From Sorangium cellulosum So ce56 (lineage in GTDB: Bacteria > Myxococcota_A > Polyangia > Polyangiales > Polyangiaceae): 64,000 bases of DNA. The translations under genes and the position numbers were made by a program. Every line of letters starts with the position of its first letter. Position 1 is the first letter of the stretch. Below the pieces are notes generated by a model. The model made no database searches. It was not told where the DNA came from and saw nothing but the letters and a program-made list of their open reading frames with translations. This document shows positions 37,138 to 47,881 of this stretch, in pieces. The DNA is taken from the NCBI RefSeq assembly GCF_000067165.1, contig NC_010162.1, forward strand, positions 1 to 64,000, in the 5' to 3' direction.

Positions 37138-38883
37138 ATGCGCGCGCTCCGTGGCCGCGCCCCGCTGCTGCTCGCCCTCGCTGGCGGCGCGACGTTCGCC
37201 CTCACGGCGCCGCCGACGGATCTGGTCCCCGCCGTCATCGTTGGCCTCGCCCTGCTGGCGGCCGCCGTCCACGACGCCCCGACGGTCTGGCGCGCCTTCG
37301 GGCGCGGCGCTGTCTGGGGAACGGCGGCGGGTGTCGTCGGCCTGCGCTTCGTGCCGGAGGTCATCCAGCGGTTCACGCCCCTCGGCTCGGCGGCCTCGTA
37401 CCTCGCGCTGGGGCTGCTCGCGGCCGCCCAGTCGCTGGTCTGGGCGATCTGCGGCGGCATCACGAGCGCGCTGATCCGGCGCTTCCGCGTTCCCCTCGAG
37501 CTCGCCTTTGCGACCGGCGTGTTCGCCGCCGTGGCCATCCCGACCGTCTTCGGCTGGACTCCTGCGGGTCTCATGAGCCCCTGGCCGGCGCTCGTGCAGC
37601 TCGCCGACCTCATCGGCGAGCGGGGCGTCTCCGTGCTGTTCGCCGTCGGGGCGGCCTTGCTCACCCGCGCTGGCCTGGCCGCTTCGGGGAGGGCGCCGGG
37701 CGGGCGGCCGCTCGAGCGCGCGCCCGCGCAGGAACCGCGGCCCACCCGCCTTCGGTCGTCCCGCGCGATCCTCTACCCGGCGCTCTCGAGCGTCGCGCTG
37801 TTCGGGCTGCTCGCGGCTCACGGCGCGCTGCGGATGGCCGCGGTGGAGCGCGCCAGCGCCGGCCTGCCGACCGCGCGCGTCGCGCTCGTCAACCAGGCGG
37901 TCGGGCCTCACGAGCGCTGGCAGGCGAAGAACCACCCGCGGATCCTGCGAACCCTGCACGAGCTCACTCGGGAGGCCGAGGCCGGCGGCGCAGAGCTCAC
38001 CCTCTGGCCCGAGGCGGCGTACCCATACCCTCTCTCGCACAGCGCCCGGCAGGCGCCGCGCGGCGGTCGCGCGATCCTGGGGCCCGGCGTCCGTGGCCCG
38101 ATCCTCGCGGGGCTCATCACCCAGGCGCCGCCCGTGAAGGCCGCCGACGGCGTCGAGGAGCGGAACAGCTACAACTCCGCGACCCTCGTGCTCCCCGATG
38201 GGAGCATGCAGCCGACGCAGGACAAGCTGCAGCTGCTGTGGTTCGGCGAGACGGTCCCGGGCGGCGCTTACCTGCCCTGGCTGCGGCGCATCTTCCAGAA
38301 GAGCGGTGGGCTCGTCCCGGGCGCGGAGCCCCGCGCCCTCACGTTGCCCCGAGAGCACGGGCCGGCGCTCCGGATCGGGGTGCTCAACTGTTACGAGGAC
38401 ACGCTCACCGGGGTGGGGCGGCGGATCACCGGGGCGCTCGCCCCGAACCTCCTCGTCAACATCACGAACGACGCCTGGTTCACCGGGAGCGCCGAGCCCG
38501 AGCTGCATGCGAGGCTCGCGGTCATGCGCGCCATCGAGCTGCGCCGCGATCTCGTGCGGGCGGTGAACCTCGGCGTCGTGTCATGGATCGACGCCCGGGG
38601 CGTGGTGCGCAGCCGCGATGAGAGCGCTGCGCCGGGGGTGACCTTCGCGACCCCCTCGGTCAGGGACACGCCGCTGACGCTCTACACGCGTCTGGGCGAC
38701 GCCCCGATGGCGTTGCTGCTCGCCTTCGCGAGCGTCGCTTGCGCGCTCCGGGCGCGACGCTCCACAGCGAAGGTCCCGCGGCAGGCCCGGGGCGCCGGCT
38801 CGGGGGCGAGGCCCCCGGAGCTCGCGCCGCCCGATGCGGCGACGCAAGCTGCGGCCACGGACGCGCCGCTCAGCCGTCCTTGA
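37138..38883 (+). CDS. lnt: Apolipoprotein N-acyltransferase
   Basis: Inner-membrane enzyme that adds the third acyl chain to lipoproteins. 581 residues from the ATG at 37138 (a GTG at 37120 would add six). The N-terminal part has several membrane helices. The nitrilase-like periplasmic domain shows the catalytic triad: Glu in LTLWPEAAYPYP, Lys in QDKLQLLWFGE and Cys418 in GVLNCYEDTL. One more hydrophobic helix (ALLLAFASVACAL) and a basic tail end the protein. The last 14 bases overlap the convergent HU gene. Several lipoproteins in this window would be its substrates. Confidence 0.93.
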   Translation: MRALRGRAPLLLALAGGATFALTAPPTDLVPAVIVGLALLAAAVHDAPTVWRAFGRGAVWGTAAGVVGLRFVPEVIQRFTPLGSAASYLALGLLAAAQSLVWAICGGITSALIRRFRVPLELAFATGVFAAVAIPTVFGWTPAGLMSPWPALVQLADLIGERGVSVLFAVGAALLTRAGLAASGRAPGGRPLERAPAQEPRPTRLRSSRAILYPALSSVALFGLLAAHGALRMAAVERASAGLPTARVALVNQAVGPHERWQAKNHPRILRTLHELTREAEAGGAELTLWPEAAYPYPLSHSARQAPRGGRAILGPGVRGPILAGLITQAPPVKAADGVEERNSYNSATLVLPDGSMQPTQDKLQLLWFGETVPGGAYLPWLRRIFQKSGGLVPGAEPRALTLPREHGPALRIGVLNCYEDTLTGVGRRITGALAPNLLVNITNDAWFTGSAEPELHARLAVMRAIELRRDLVRAVNLGVVSWIDARGVVRSRDESAAPGVTFATPSVRDTPLTLYTRLGDAPMALLLAFASVACALRARRSTAKVPRQARGAGSGARPPELAPPDAATQAAATDAPLSRP

Positions 38884-39178
38884 GCGCCTTGACGGGCGCC
38901 GCGCGGAGCTTGCGGCTCGCGGGCTTGCCCTTGATGGTCATCGGCTGCTTCGTGAACGGATTGATGCCTTCCCGGTCCTGCGTGGCCGGGATCTCCTTCG
39001 CCTTGATCTTCACGAGGCCCGGAACCGTGACCTCACCCGGCCCCTCCGGACCGAGCTCCTTCTTCACCAGCTCGCCGAGCGCATCGAGCACGCTGGCCAC
39101 GGACTTCTTGTCGAGGTGGGTGGCCTCAGCAAGACCGACGATCATCTGGGCCTTGGTCAGCTTGTTCGAACCGGGCAT
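38870..39178 (-). CDS. HU/IHF-family DNA-binding protein
   Basis: 102 residues, slightly longer than typical HU. N-terminal helices (LTKAQMIVGLAEATHLDKKSVASVLDALGELVKKEL) and the beta arm region (INPFTKQPMTIKGKPASRKLRA) are clear, though the arm tip lacks the usual GRNP-type sequence and reads REGINPFT. The C-terminus is basic (Lys-rich). It binds and bends DNA as a dimer. A strong ribosome site GGAGGAG lies just before the ATG. Its 3' end overlaps lnt by 14 bases. Confidence 0.9.
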   Translation of the reverse strand: MPGSNKLTKAQMIVGLAEATHLDKKSVASVLDALGELVKKELGPEGPGEVTVPGLVKIKAKEIPATQDREGINPFTKQPMTIKGKPASRKLRAAPVKALKDG

Positions 39179-39216
39179 GTCTCCTCCAAGTCGAAAGGGG
39201 GCGTCCGTTTAACAAG

Positions 39217-39233
39217 CGAGGTTTCGCCTCGCA
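39217..39233 (-). terminator. Hairpin after ybeY
   Basis: On the minus strand GCGAGG-CGAAA-CCTCGC is followed by TTGTTAAA. It lies 14 bases beyond the ybeY stop and upstream of the HU gene, so it could end the ybeY transcript or sit in the HU leader. Confidence 0.45.
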
Positions 39234-39246
39234 AGCGAGAACTTCA

Positions 39247-39852
39247 TCACGCCCCCGTCTTCTTTTGCCTCGCGGTGCTGCGACGCGGCTCGATTACAGT
39301 GTTGCTGTTGCTTCGTGACGCCGCCGCGGCCTCGAGCTCCCGGGTCAAATCCGTCATTTCCCGTTCTTCTGCGTCGGTCTTGTGGTCGTAGCCGAGCAGG
39401 TGGAGCAGGCCGTGCCCGAGCAGCATCGTGATCTCGTCGAGCAGCGGGCGATCGCGCTCGGCGGCCTGCCGCGCGGCCGTGTCGATCGAGACGATCACGT
39501 CGCCGAGGAGACCGCGCCATACCGACGGATCCACGGGACCTCGCCGGCCGCGCCTGCGCGAGTCGGCCCCGTTCTGGTCCAGCATCGGGAAGGCGAGGAC
39601 GTCGGTCGGCTTGTCCTTGCGCCGGTAGCTGCGGTTGAGCTCGTGGATGGCCTCGTCGTTCACCAGGGCGACGGAGAGCTCCACGCCCTGCAACGCGAGG
39701 TGGGAGAGCATCTTGCCCGCCCGCCGGCGCACGACCGCCGTCGACACCCCCTTGAAGGGCCCTCCCTGCGTCGTGACGGACACGACCGCGGGGGCCGCCG
39801 GGCGGCTCCCGCGGCGCTTCGTCCCCGAGCTCTCCTTGCGCTTCTCGGCCAC
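39247..39852 (-). CDS. ybeY: Endoribonuclease YbeY
   Basis: 201 residues from a GTG at 39852, 7 bases after the transaldolase stop. Longer in-frame starts would overlap that gene. The zinc-binding motif HGLLHLLGYDH is complete, and NRSYRRKDKPTDVLAFP and LLGDVIVSID are the other family marks. YbeY is a metal-dependent RNase for 16S rRNA 3' processing and ribosome quality control. The C-terminal 30 residues are basic and specific to this protein, as is a Lys/Arg-rich lead of about 25 residues. Confidence 0.94.
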   Translation of the reverse strand: MAEKRKESSGTKRRGSRPAAPAVVSVTTQGGPFKGVSTAVVRRRAGKMLSHLALQGVELSVALVNDEAIHELNRSYRRKDKPTDVLAFPMLDQNGADSRRRGRRGPVDPSVWRGLLGDVIVSIDTAARQAAERDRPLLDEITMLLGHGLLHLLGYDHKTDAEEREMTDLTRELEAAAASRSNSNTVIEPRRSTARQKKTGA

Positions 39853-39859
39853 GGGATCG

Positions 39860-40510
39860 CTATACCAGCTCGGGGATCTTCTTCGCATCAGCCAAGAACT
39901 GCGCGAGCCCGACGTCGGTGAGCGGGTGCCTGGTCAGCTGCTTGATGACCTTGAGCGGCATCGTCGCGGCGTGCGAGCCGATCATGGCGGCCTGCACGAA
40001 GTGGACGGGGTGCCGTATGCTCGCGGTGAGCACCTGCGTCGAGAACCCGTAGTTCCTGAAGATGGTCACGACCTGCAGGACGAGATCCATCCCGTCCCCC
40101 GCGGCGTCGTCGACGCGCCCGACGAACGGCGACACGTACGTGGCCCCAGCCTTGGCCGCGAGCAGCGCCTGGGCGGCCGAGAAGCAGAGGGTCACGTTCG
40201 TCTTGATGCCCTCGGAAGCGAAGATCCGGGCGGCCTTGAGCCCCTCGTCGATGAGCGGCACCTTGACCACCACGTTCCGGTGAATCTTCGCGAGCTCGCG
40301 ACCCTCGCGGAGGATCGCGTCCTTCTCCACCGCCACCACCTCGGCCGAGACGGGGCCGTCGACCACCTCGCAGATCTCGGCGATCGCCCGCTTCGTCGGC
40401 TTGCCGGCCTTGGCGAGGAGCGACGGGTTGGTCGTGACGCCGTCGACGACCCCCATCGACTGCGCTTCCTTGATTTCCGCGATATCCCCTGAATCGATGA
40501 ACACCTTCAT
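39860..40510 (-). CDS. Transaldolase (small TalC type)
   Basis: 216 residues, the length of the short transaldolase/fructose-6-phosphate aldolase family. It begins MKVFIDSGDIAEIKEAQSMGVVDGVTTNPSL, and the Schiff-base Lys lies in RNVVVKVPLIDEGLKAA. Also seen: GIKTNVTLCFSAAQALLAAKAGATYVSPFVGRVDD and VLTASIRHPVH. It shuttles a three-carbon ketol between sugar phosphates in the pentose phosphate pathway. Choosing between transaldolase and F6P aldolase needs active-site comparison. It is likely cotranscribed with ybeY, which starts 7 bases on. Confidence 0.92.
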   Translation of the reverse strand: MKVFIDSGDIAEIKEAQSMGVVDGVTTNPSLLAKAGKPTKRAIAEICEVVDGPVSAEVVAVEKDAILREGRELAKIHRNVVVKVPLIDEGLKAARIFASEGIKTNVTLCFSAAQALLAAKAGATYVSPFVGRVDDAAGDGMDLVLQVVTIFRNYGFSTQVLTASIRHPVHFVQAAMIGSHAATMPLKVIKQLTRHPLTDVGLAQFLADAKKIPELV

Positions 40511-40580
40511 GATGCTGCCTCCGGGACCGATGGATCGGCCCTTCGGCGGTGTTCATGCTGGGGTCAGATGCCGAGGAGCA

Positions 40581-40599
40581 AGGGCCTGACAGGGGCCCT
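40581..40599 (-). terminator. Hairpin after secA
   Basis: AGGGCC and GGCCCT pair around a 7-base loop, 48 bases beyond the secA stop and before the transaldolase gene. It would separate the two transcripts. No T tract. Confidence 0.4.
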
Positions 40600-40646
40600 C
40601 GCTGCCTCGTTCTGGCTGCCAGGCGGAGCGGGCAGGGGGCGCCGGC

Positions 40647-43682
<3,036 letters not shown>

Positions 43683-43991
43683 CTTTACGTGCCTTGGCTC
43701 CGCGGCGGTCAGGTGGGAGGAGAGGGTCCGGCCGAGGAACGCGAACGTAGTCGCGCCGCGGGCGTCGCGCAATTCCAGGACCGCGCGCGGTCGACGACGC
43801 CGCCGGCGCGATCCGCCCGAGGCTCCGCGGCCCGGGCCCCCGTCGCGCGTCCGTCGTCGGAGCCGCGCGCGGGCGAACGCGCCCCCGCGCCGCGCGCCCA
43901 GCGGACCACGACCGTCCCGGGCCACCAGGGGAGGCGCCCCGGAGCGGCGCGTCACGCCGCGAGGTGGTCGGGTCCTCCAGGCGTCAAGCCG
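43683..43991. other. Gap between tRNA-Leu and secA
   Basis: 309 bases on the minus strand after the tRNA and before the secA ATG. An open frame continues from secA through it but has no homology and enters the tRNA. It probably holds the secA promoter; I cannot pick a specific box. Confidence 0.5.
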
Positions 43992-44076
43992 TGGTGCACG
44001 AGGGGGGACTCGAACCCCCAAGCCTCCCGGCGCCGGAACCTAAAACCGGTGCGTATACCAATTCCGCCACTCGTGC
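43992..44076 (-). tRNA. tRNA-Leu (anticodon UAG)
   Basis: 85 bases including encoded CCA. Acceptor GCACGAG pairs with CTCGTGC; D arm GCGG-AATTGGTATA-CGC; anticodon stem CCGGT/TCCGG around loop TTTAGGT, giving UAG (codon CUA and wobble CUN); long class II variable arm GCCGGGAGGC; T arm GGGGG-TTCGAGT-CCCCC; discriminator A. The bases next to the anticodon loop (T31 and T39) do not pair. The long variable arm and D-arm pattern confirm leucine. Confidence 0.95.
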
Positions 44077-44619
44077 GCGCGGACGCTTGTGGCACCCTAT
44101 GCCAGCCTCATCAAGCGGGAAAATCAGTTTGCTGCGTTGCGCTAAACGCGTCAGGGCGGGGCAGCGCGAGCGGCCCGGACATGTGGCCCGCGCTACGTCG
44201 GGCCTGGAGCAACCGGCGGATCGGCGGACCGCGCCGCCTTGGCGGGGCCGCAAACCTGGGCTGGCCCGTGCGCACGAACCGCCCACCGACGGCCAGCGAC
44301 GCGGTGGGCAGGCCGACAGGGTGGGGGGGCGCTCTTCGTCGGGGCGGAGAGGCGCCGCGGAGGGAGCGCGAAATGGGCACAGCGGCGGTCCCGCGGTCGG
44401 CGGGGCAGCCTCACCGGCAGCGACGCGCGAACGAGCGCGCTGCCGCCGAGAACAGGGGAAACGAGGCCCAGGCGGCGGCGGCGCCTCGCCTTCGGCACGT
44501 GCGTTGCGAAGGGGGGACCGTCCGCGGACGCGGATGCTGCCGCTGAACGACGGAGGGGCGCGCTCGTCGCCGTCCTCGTCGATGCGGCGCAATTCGACTG
44601 CAAGCCGCAGGGATACCCG
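44077..44619. other. Intergenic region without a supported gene
   Basis: 543 bases between tRNA-Leu and the receiver-like gene. Open frames exist on both strands but are Arg/Ala/Gly-rich and match nothing I know. A weak tRNA promoter candidate is at its left edge. Confidence 0.5.
44094..44122 (-). promoter_or_regulatory. Weak promoter candidate for tRNA-Leu
   Basis: On the minus strand TTTCCC (44122-44117) and TAGGGT (44099-44094) are 17 bases apart, and the -10-like box ends 17 bases before the tRNA 5' end. Both boxes match consensus poorly. Confidence 0.25.
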
Positions 44620-45240
44620 ATGACGTACCAACCGAACGTTCTCCTCCTCGATCAGGACCATGTCCTCCGGAGGGCCACGGCGCTCCTCCTCTGCAACCGC
44701 GGCGCGCTCGTCAGCCCGGTCGCGACCCTGGAGGAAGCGATCTCCCTCTCCCGCGAGCGCGTCTACGACGTCGCGCTGATCGATCTCGCCCCCGGAACGA
44801 AAGGCGCCCGGGAGATCCTGGGCCGCCTGCGGCGCGAGGGGACGATGCCCCGGCGGGTCATCTTCTGTGCCGACGAGCCGGTCTCGTGCGACGGCACGGA
44901 CGACGCCAGCGAGGTCCTGCTCAAGCCGTACGCCTTCGGTCGGCTGCTCAGCACGATCTTCGTCGACGTCAGCCCCCGGCCCTCCACGCAGTCCGGGATC
45001 TTTCCTCGCCTCCGTCTGGTCCAGGGCGAACACGACGACCTGGAGGGGAGCCGCCCGAGCGCGCCTGGCGCTGCGGCGGGCGTGGAAGGCGTGGAAGGCC
45101 ACCCCGCCGAGCGGCGCACCTTCGTCGAGCCGAACGGCGCCGCGGTGTACCGGCTCCAGCGCAGGCCGCGCAGCGGCCCCTCCGGGCGGACGCTCAGGCC
45201 GTCGCGGCGAGCGCCTCGAGGTGCTCGCCATCCCGGATGA
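44620..45240 (+). CDS. Receiver-like protein
   Basis: 206 residues. About 1-120 look like a response-regulator receiver: acidic pair in LLLDQDH, phosphoryl-type Asp in YDVALIDLAPG, and Lys in VLLKPY. The Ser/Thr switch position appears to be Cys (VIFCADEP), which is unusual. The tail is Pro/Arg/Gly-rich and without a recognisable output domain. The end overlaps the convergent Crp/Fnr gene by 47 bases. No ribosome site stands out, although GCAGGGA lies 9 bases before the ATG. It is probably a single-domain or atypical regulator. Confidence 0.6.
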   Translation: MTYQPNVLLLDQDHVLRRATALLLCNRGALVSPVATLEEAISLSRERVYDVALIDLAPGTKGAREILGRLRREGTMPRRVIFCADEPVSCDGTDDASEVLLKPYAFGRLLSTIFVDVSPRPSTQSGIFPRLRLVQGEHDDLEGSRPSAPGAAAGVEGVEGHPAERRTFVEPNGAAVYRLQRRPRSGPSGRTLRPSRRAPRGARHPG

Positions 45241-45955
45241 CGATCCGCCGCCGGTCGAACGCGATCAGGCCGGCGCGCTTCAGCTTGCCGAGCAGCAGGG
45301 TGACCGTCTCGCGGGTCGACCCGATCAGCAGCGCGATGTCCGCGTGCGTGAACGGGGCCGACACCAGCTGGCCGGCGGTGTGGGGCTGCCCCCATCGCCG
45401 CGCAGCGGCGCGGAGGAACTCGATCAGGCGCGCTTCGACCGTGCAGAGGAGCAGGGAGCCGAGGCGCGCCTCGGTCTCGAGCTGGCGCGCCACGAGCGCC
45501 GCCGCGAGCGCGCCGCGGAGCGCTGCGTCGGAGGCCAGCTGCCGCTCGAGACCGGCGAGCGGCACCACGAGCGCGTGCCCCTCGTCGAGCACCGTCGCGC
45601 TCTCGGAGGAGACCGCCGCGCCCGCGAGCGCGCCCTCGCCGACGAGCTCGCCAGGCCCGCGGTGCCCGAGCGGAACCACCCGACCATCGGCGACGCGCTC
45701 GACCTTCACGCGACCCGCCCCGATCAGGAACAGGTGCCTCGGCGGCGCGCCCTGCTGGCAAACGCACTGCCTGCGCGCGAGCCGCTCGACCCTGCCGAGC
45801 TCGAACAGCAGACGCCGGCTCGGTGAGGCCAGCGAGGCGAGGGGCGAGCGAGACAGGATCCGCTCCTTCTCGGCATCCTGCGAAGCCCCGCCGCGCACGC
45901 CCTCCACCCCCATCCCGTGCCCGTGCGTAGGTCCGCGCACCTTCGGCTTTCCCAT
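45194..45955 (-). CDS. Crp/Fnr-family transcription regulator
   Basis: 253 residues from the ATG at 45955, with GAAGG just upstream. An N-terminal cyclic-nucleotide-binding beta barrel (about 45-150: RQCVCQQGAPPRHLFLIGAGRVKV, then LGHRGPGELVGEGALAGAA) is followed by a dimer helix and a C-terminal winged helix with FTHADIALLIGSTRETVTLLLGKLKRAGLIAFDRRRIVI. No Cys cluster of the Fnr type is seen. The barrel lacks a convincing cAMP-binding Arg-Ser pair, so the effector is open. Downstream convergent overlap with the receiver-like gene is 47 bases. Confidence 0.9.
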   Translation of the reverse strand: MGKPKVRGPTHGHGMGVEGVRGGASQDAEKERILSRSPLASLASPSRRLLFELGRVERLARRQCVCQQGAPPRHLFLIGAGRVKVERVADGRVVPLGHRGPGELVGEGALAGAAVSSESATVLDEGHALVVPLAGLERQLASDAALRGALAAALVARQLETEARLGSLLLCTVEARLIEFLRAAARRWGQPHTAGQLVSAPFTHADIALLIGSTRETVTLLLGKLKRAGLIAFDRRRIVIRDGEHLEALAATA

Positions 45956-46298
45956 CGCGCCTTCGCCCAACCTTTCGGGATTTCAAGCCTCCCGATCGGC
46001 GGCCGATAGTGCAACGATCGGCAGATGGGGGCCAATCCGAACTGGCTGCTGGCAGAGCGCCGCACGGGGCGAAAAATCTACCGCGGCGAAGGCTGAAACC
46101 ATGTTCAGCGGTGTAGGATGCAAGCCCTGCGCTATTTTTTGGTGCAGACGTGAAAGCAAGACCCGGGCCGCTGCCCCGTTCGATGCTACGTTGGGGGTGA
46201 GGCCACCAATGAGACACTCGATGGCACGAACCTCGCGCAATGCCCCGGCCCCCGTTCGGCGGGTGGCGCTGGCGGCGAACTGAGAGAAGGAGCTCCTC
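45956..46298. other. Divergent regulatory region between the Crp/Fnr gene and rpoN
   Basis: 343 bases. It contains CGATCGG at 45993-45999 and 46015-46021 with CCGAT between (46003-46007), close to the Crp/Fnr start, and a sigma-54-like element nearer rpoN. An AT-rich run (TATTTTTT) lies near 46134. No gene is supported. Confidence 0.55.
46222..46237 (+). promoter_or_regulatory. Sigma-54-like promoter upstream of rpoN
   Basis: TGGCACGAACCTCGCG matches the -24/-12 consensus TGGCACRNNNNTTGCW except at two positions, with GG and GC at the exact spacing. It is 61 bases before the rpoN ATG and suggests that sigma-54 could transcribe its own gene. Confidence 0.5.
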
Positions 46299-47819
46299 AT
46301 GGGCATGGAGATGAAGCTCCAGTTCAAGCTGTCGCAGCAGCTTGTGATGACCCCGCAGCTGGTGCAGGCCATCCGGCTGCTGCAGCTCTCACGGCTCGAG
46401 CTGGTCGACGAGATCAGGAAGGAGCTGGACGGCAACCCTGTCCTCGCGGACGACATGACCGACCCGAAGGCGCGGGACGGCGACAAGGGGGATCAGCGGG
46501 GGAGGAACGCGGACCTGCCGACGGAGCAGCGGCTCGAGAACGGCGAGCGGTTCGACCGAGACACCGACATCGCGGCGCGCGAGACGGAGAAGCGGGTCAA
46601 GGAAGTGGACTGGGAGCAGTTCCTGGAAAACAGGCAGCTCCAGCAGGCCATGCCCGCGCACCGGGGCGGCTTCGAGGAGCTGCCGCCGATCGACCAGAAC
46701 CTGACCAAGCCGTCGAACCTGCGCGACCACCTGCTCTGGCAGCTCCAGATGAGCGATTTCGTCGAGAACGAGCGGCAGTTCGCGCTGCTCGTCATCGGCA
46801 ACCTCGACGAGAAGGGGTACCTCGATCTCAAGGGGGGCGAACGTCCGGACGGCACGAAGGGGCCCGACCTCAGCCTCGTGGACCTGGCGCGGGAGGCGGA
46901 GCTCCACCCCGAGGACGCCGAGGAGGTGCTGTCGATGATCCAGCGCTTCGATCCGGTCGGGGTCGCGGCCCGCGACCTGTCGGAGTGCCTGCGGGTGCAG
47001 GCGGAGGTGCTCGGCTTCGACGACATCGAGATGGCCATCATCAAGGACCACCTCCACAACGTGGAGCGGCGCAACTTCCCCGCGATCGCGAAGGCGCTGA
47101 AGATCCCGCTGGAGGACGTCTACGACGCGGTCCAGGAGATCCAGAAGCTGGAGAGCGTGCCGGCGCGCAATTTCGCCGAGGTCGACGAGAAGACCATCGC
47201 CATCACCCCGGACGTGTACGTCATCAAGGACGGCACCCAGTTCGTCGTCACCGACAACGACAAGGGGCTCCAGCGGCTCTACATCAACGAGAACCTCGCC
47301 CAGCGGATGCTCCGGGACCCGAAGGCGAAGGAGTTCATCAGCGAGAAGCTCCGGAGCGCGCAGTGGCTGATCCGGGCCATCGAGCAGCGGCGGCGCACGA
47401 TCATCAAGGTGACCGAGTGCATCGTCGAGAAGCAGCGCGAGTTCCTGGAGCGCGGCGTGGGCTACCTGAAGCCCATGATCCTCAGGGACGTCGCCGAGTC
47501 GGTGGGCATGCACGAGTCGACCATCTCCCGCGTGACGTCGAACAAGTACGTGCACACGCCCCAGGGGCTCTTCGAGCTGAAGTACTTCTTCAACTCATCC
47601 ATCCACAGGGTCGCCGACGAAGACATCGCCTCGGAGAGCGTCAAGCAGGCGATCAAGAAGATCATCGTGGCCGAGGACAAGTCGAATCCCTACAGCGATC
47701 AGGCGATCGTCAAGATCCTCGAGGAGACGGACGGCATCAAGATCGCCCGCCGCACCGTGGCCAAGTACCGCGAGATGCTCGGCATCCTGAGCTCGTCGAA
47801 GCGCAAGAAGATGTTCTGA
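46299..47819 (+). CDS. rpoN: RNA polymerase sigma-54 factor
   Basis: 506 residues. Region I at the N-terminus is Gln/Leu-rich (LKLSQQLVMTPQLVQAIRLLQLSRLEL), which contacts activators. An acidic region II follows (about 45-110). The core-binding region and DNA-binding domain include VGMHESTISRVTSNKYVHTPQGLFELKYFF, and the RpoN box ARRTVAKYREMLGI is intact near 488. The start is fixed by GAAGGAG at 46286-46292. Sigma-54 needs bEBP activators, which are numerous in myxobacteria, though none is in this window. A hairpin follows the stop. Confidence 0.97.
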   Translation: MGMEMKLQFKLSQQLVMTPQLVQAIRLLQLSRLELVDEIRKELDGNPVLADDMTDPKARDGDKGDQRGRNADLPTEQRLENGERFDRDTDIAARETEKRVKEVDWEQFLENRQLQQAMPAHRGGFEELPPIDQNLTKPSNLRDHLLWQLQMSDFVENERQFALLVIGNLDEKGYLDLKGGERPDGTKGPDLSLVDLAREAELHPEDAEEVLSMIQRFDPVGVAARDLSECLRVQAEVLGFDDIEMAIIKDHLHNVERRNFPAIAKALKIPLEDVYDAVQEIQKLESVPARNFAEVDEKTIAITPDVYVIKDGTQFVVTDNDKGLQRLYINENLAQRMLRDPKAKEFISEKLRSAQWLIRAIEQRRRTIIKVTECIVEKQREFLERGVGYLKPMILRDVAESVGMHESTISRVTSNKYVHTPQGLFELKYFFNSSIHRVADEDIASESVKQAIKKIIVAEDKSNPYSDQAIVKILEETDGIKIARRTVAKYREMLGILSSSKRKKMF

Positions 47820-47820
47820 G

Positions 47821-47839
47821 CCGCGGCGGCCGGCCGCGG
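47821..47839 (+). terminator. Hairpin directly after rpoN
   Basis: CCGCGGC-GGCCG-GCCGCGG, a perfect 7-base stem, begins one base after the rpoN stop. No T tract. It could reduce read-through into the next gene 43 bases on. Confidence 0.45.
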
Positions 47840-47881
47840 TCGCCCGCCCCTCTGCCACGCCCATCCTCACGGCCCCGAGCC

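Noticed and set aside
43683..44021. Upstream extension of secA
   Set aside because: It would read through the tRNA-Leu gene and has no SecA homology; the natural start is at 43682.
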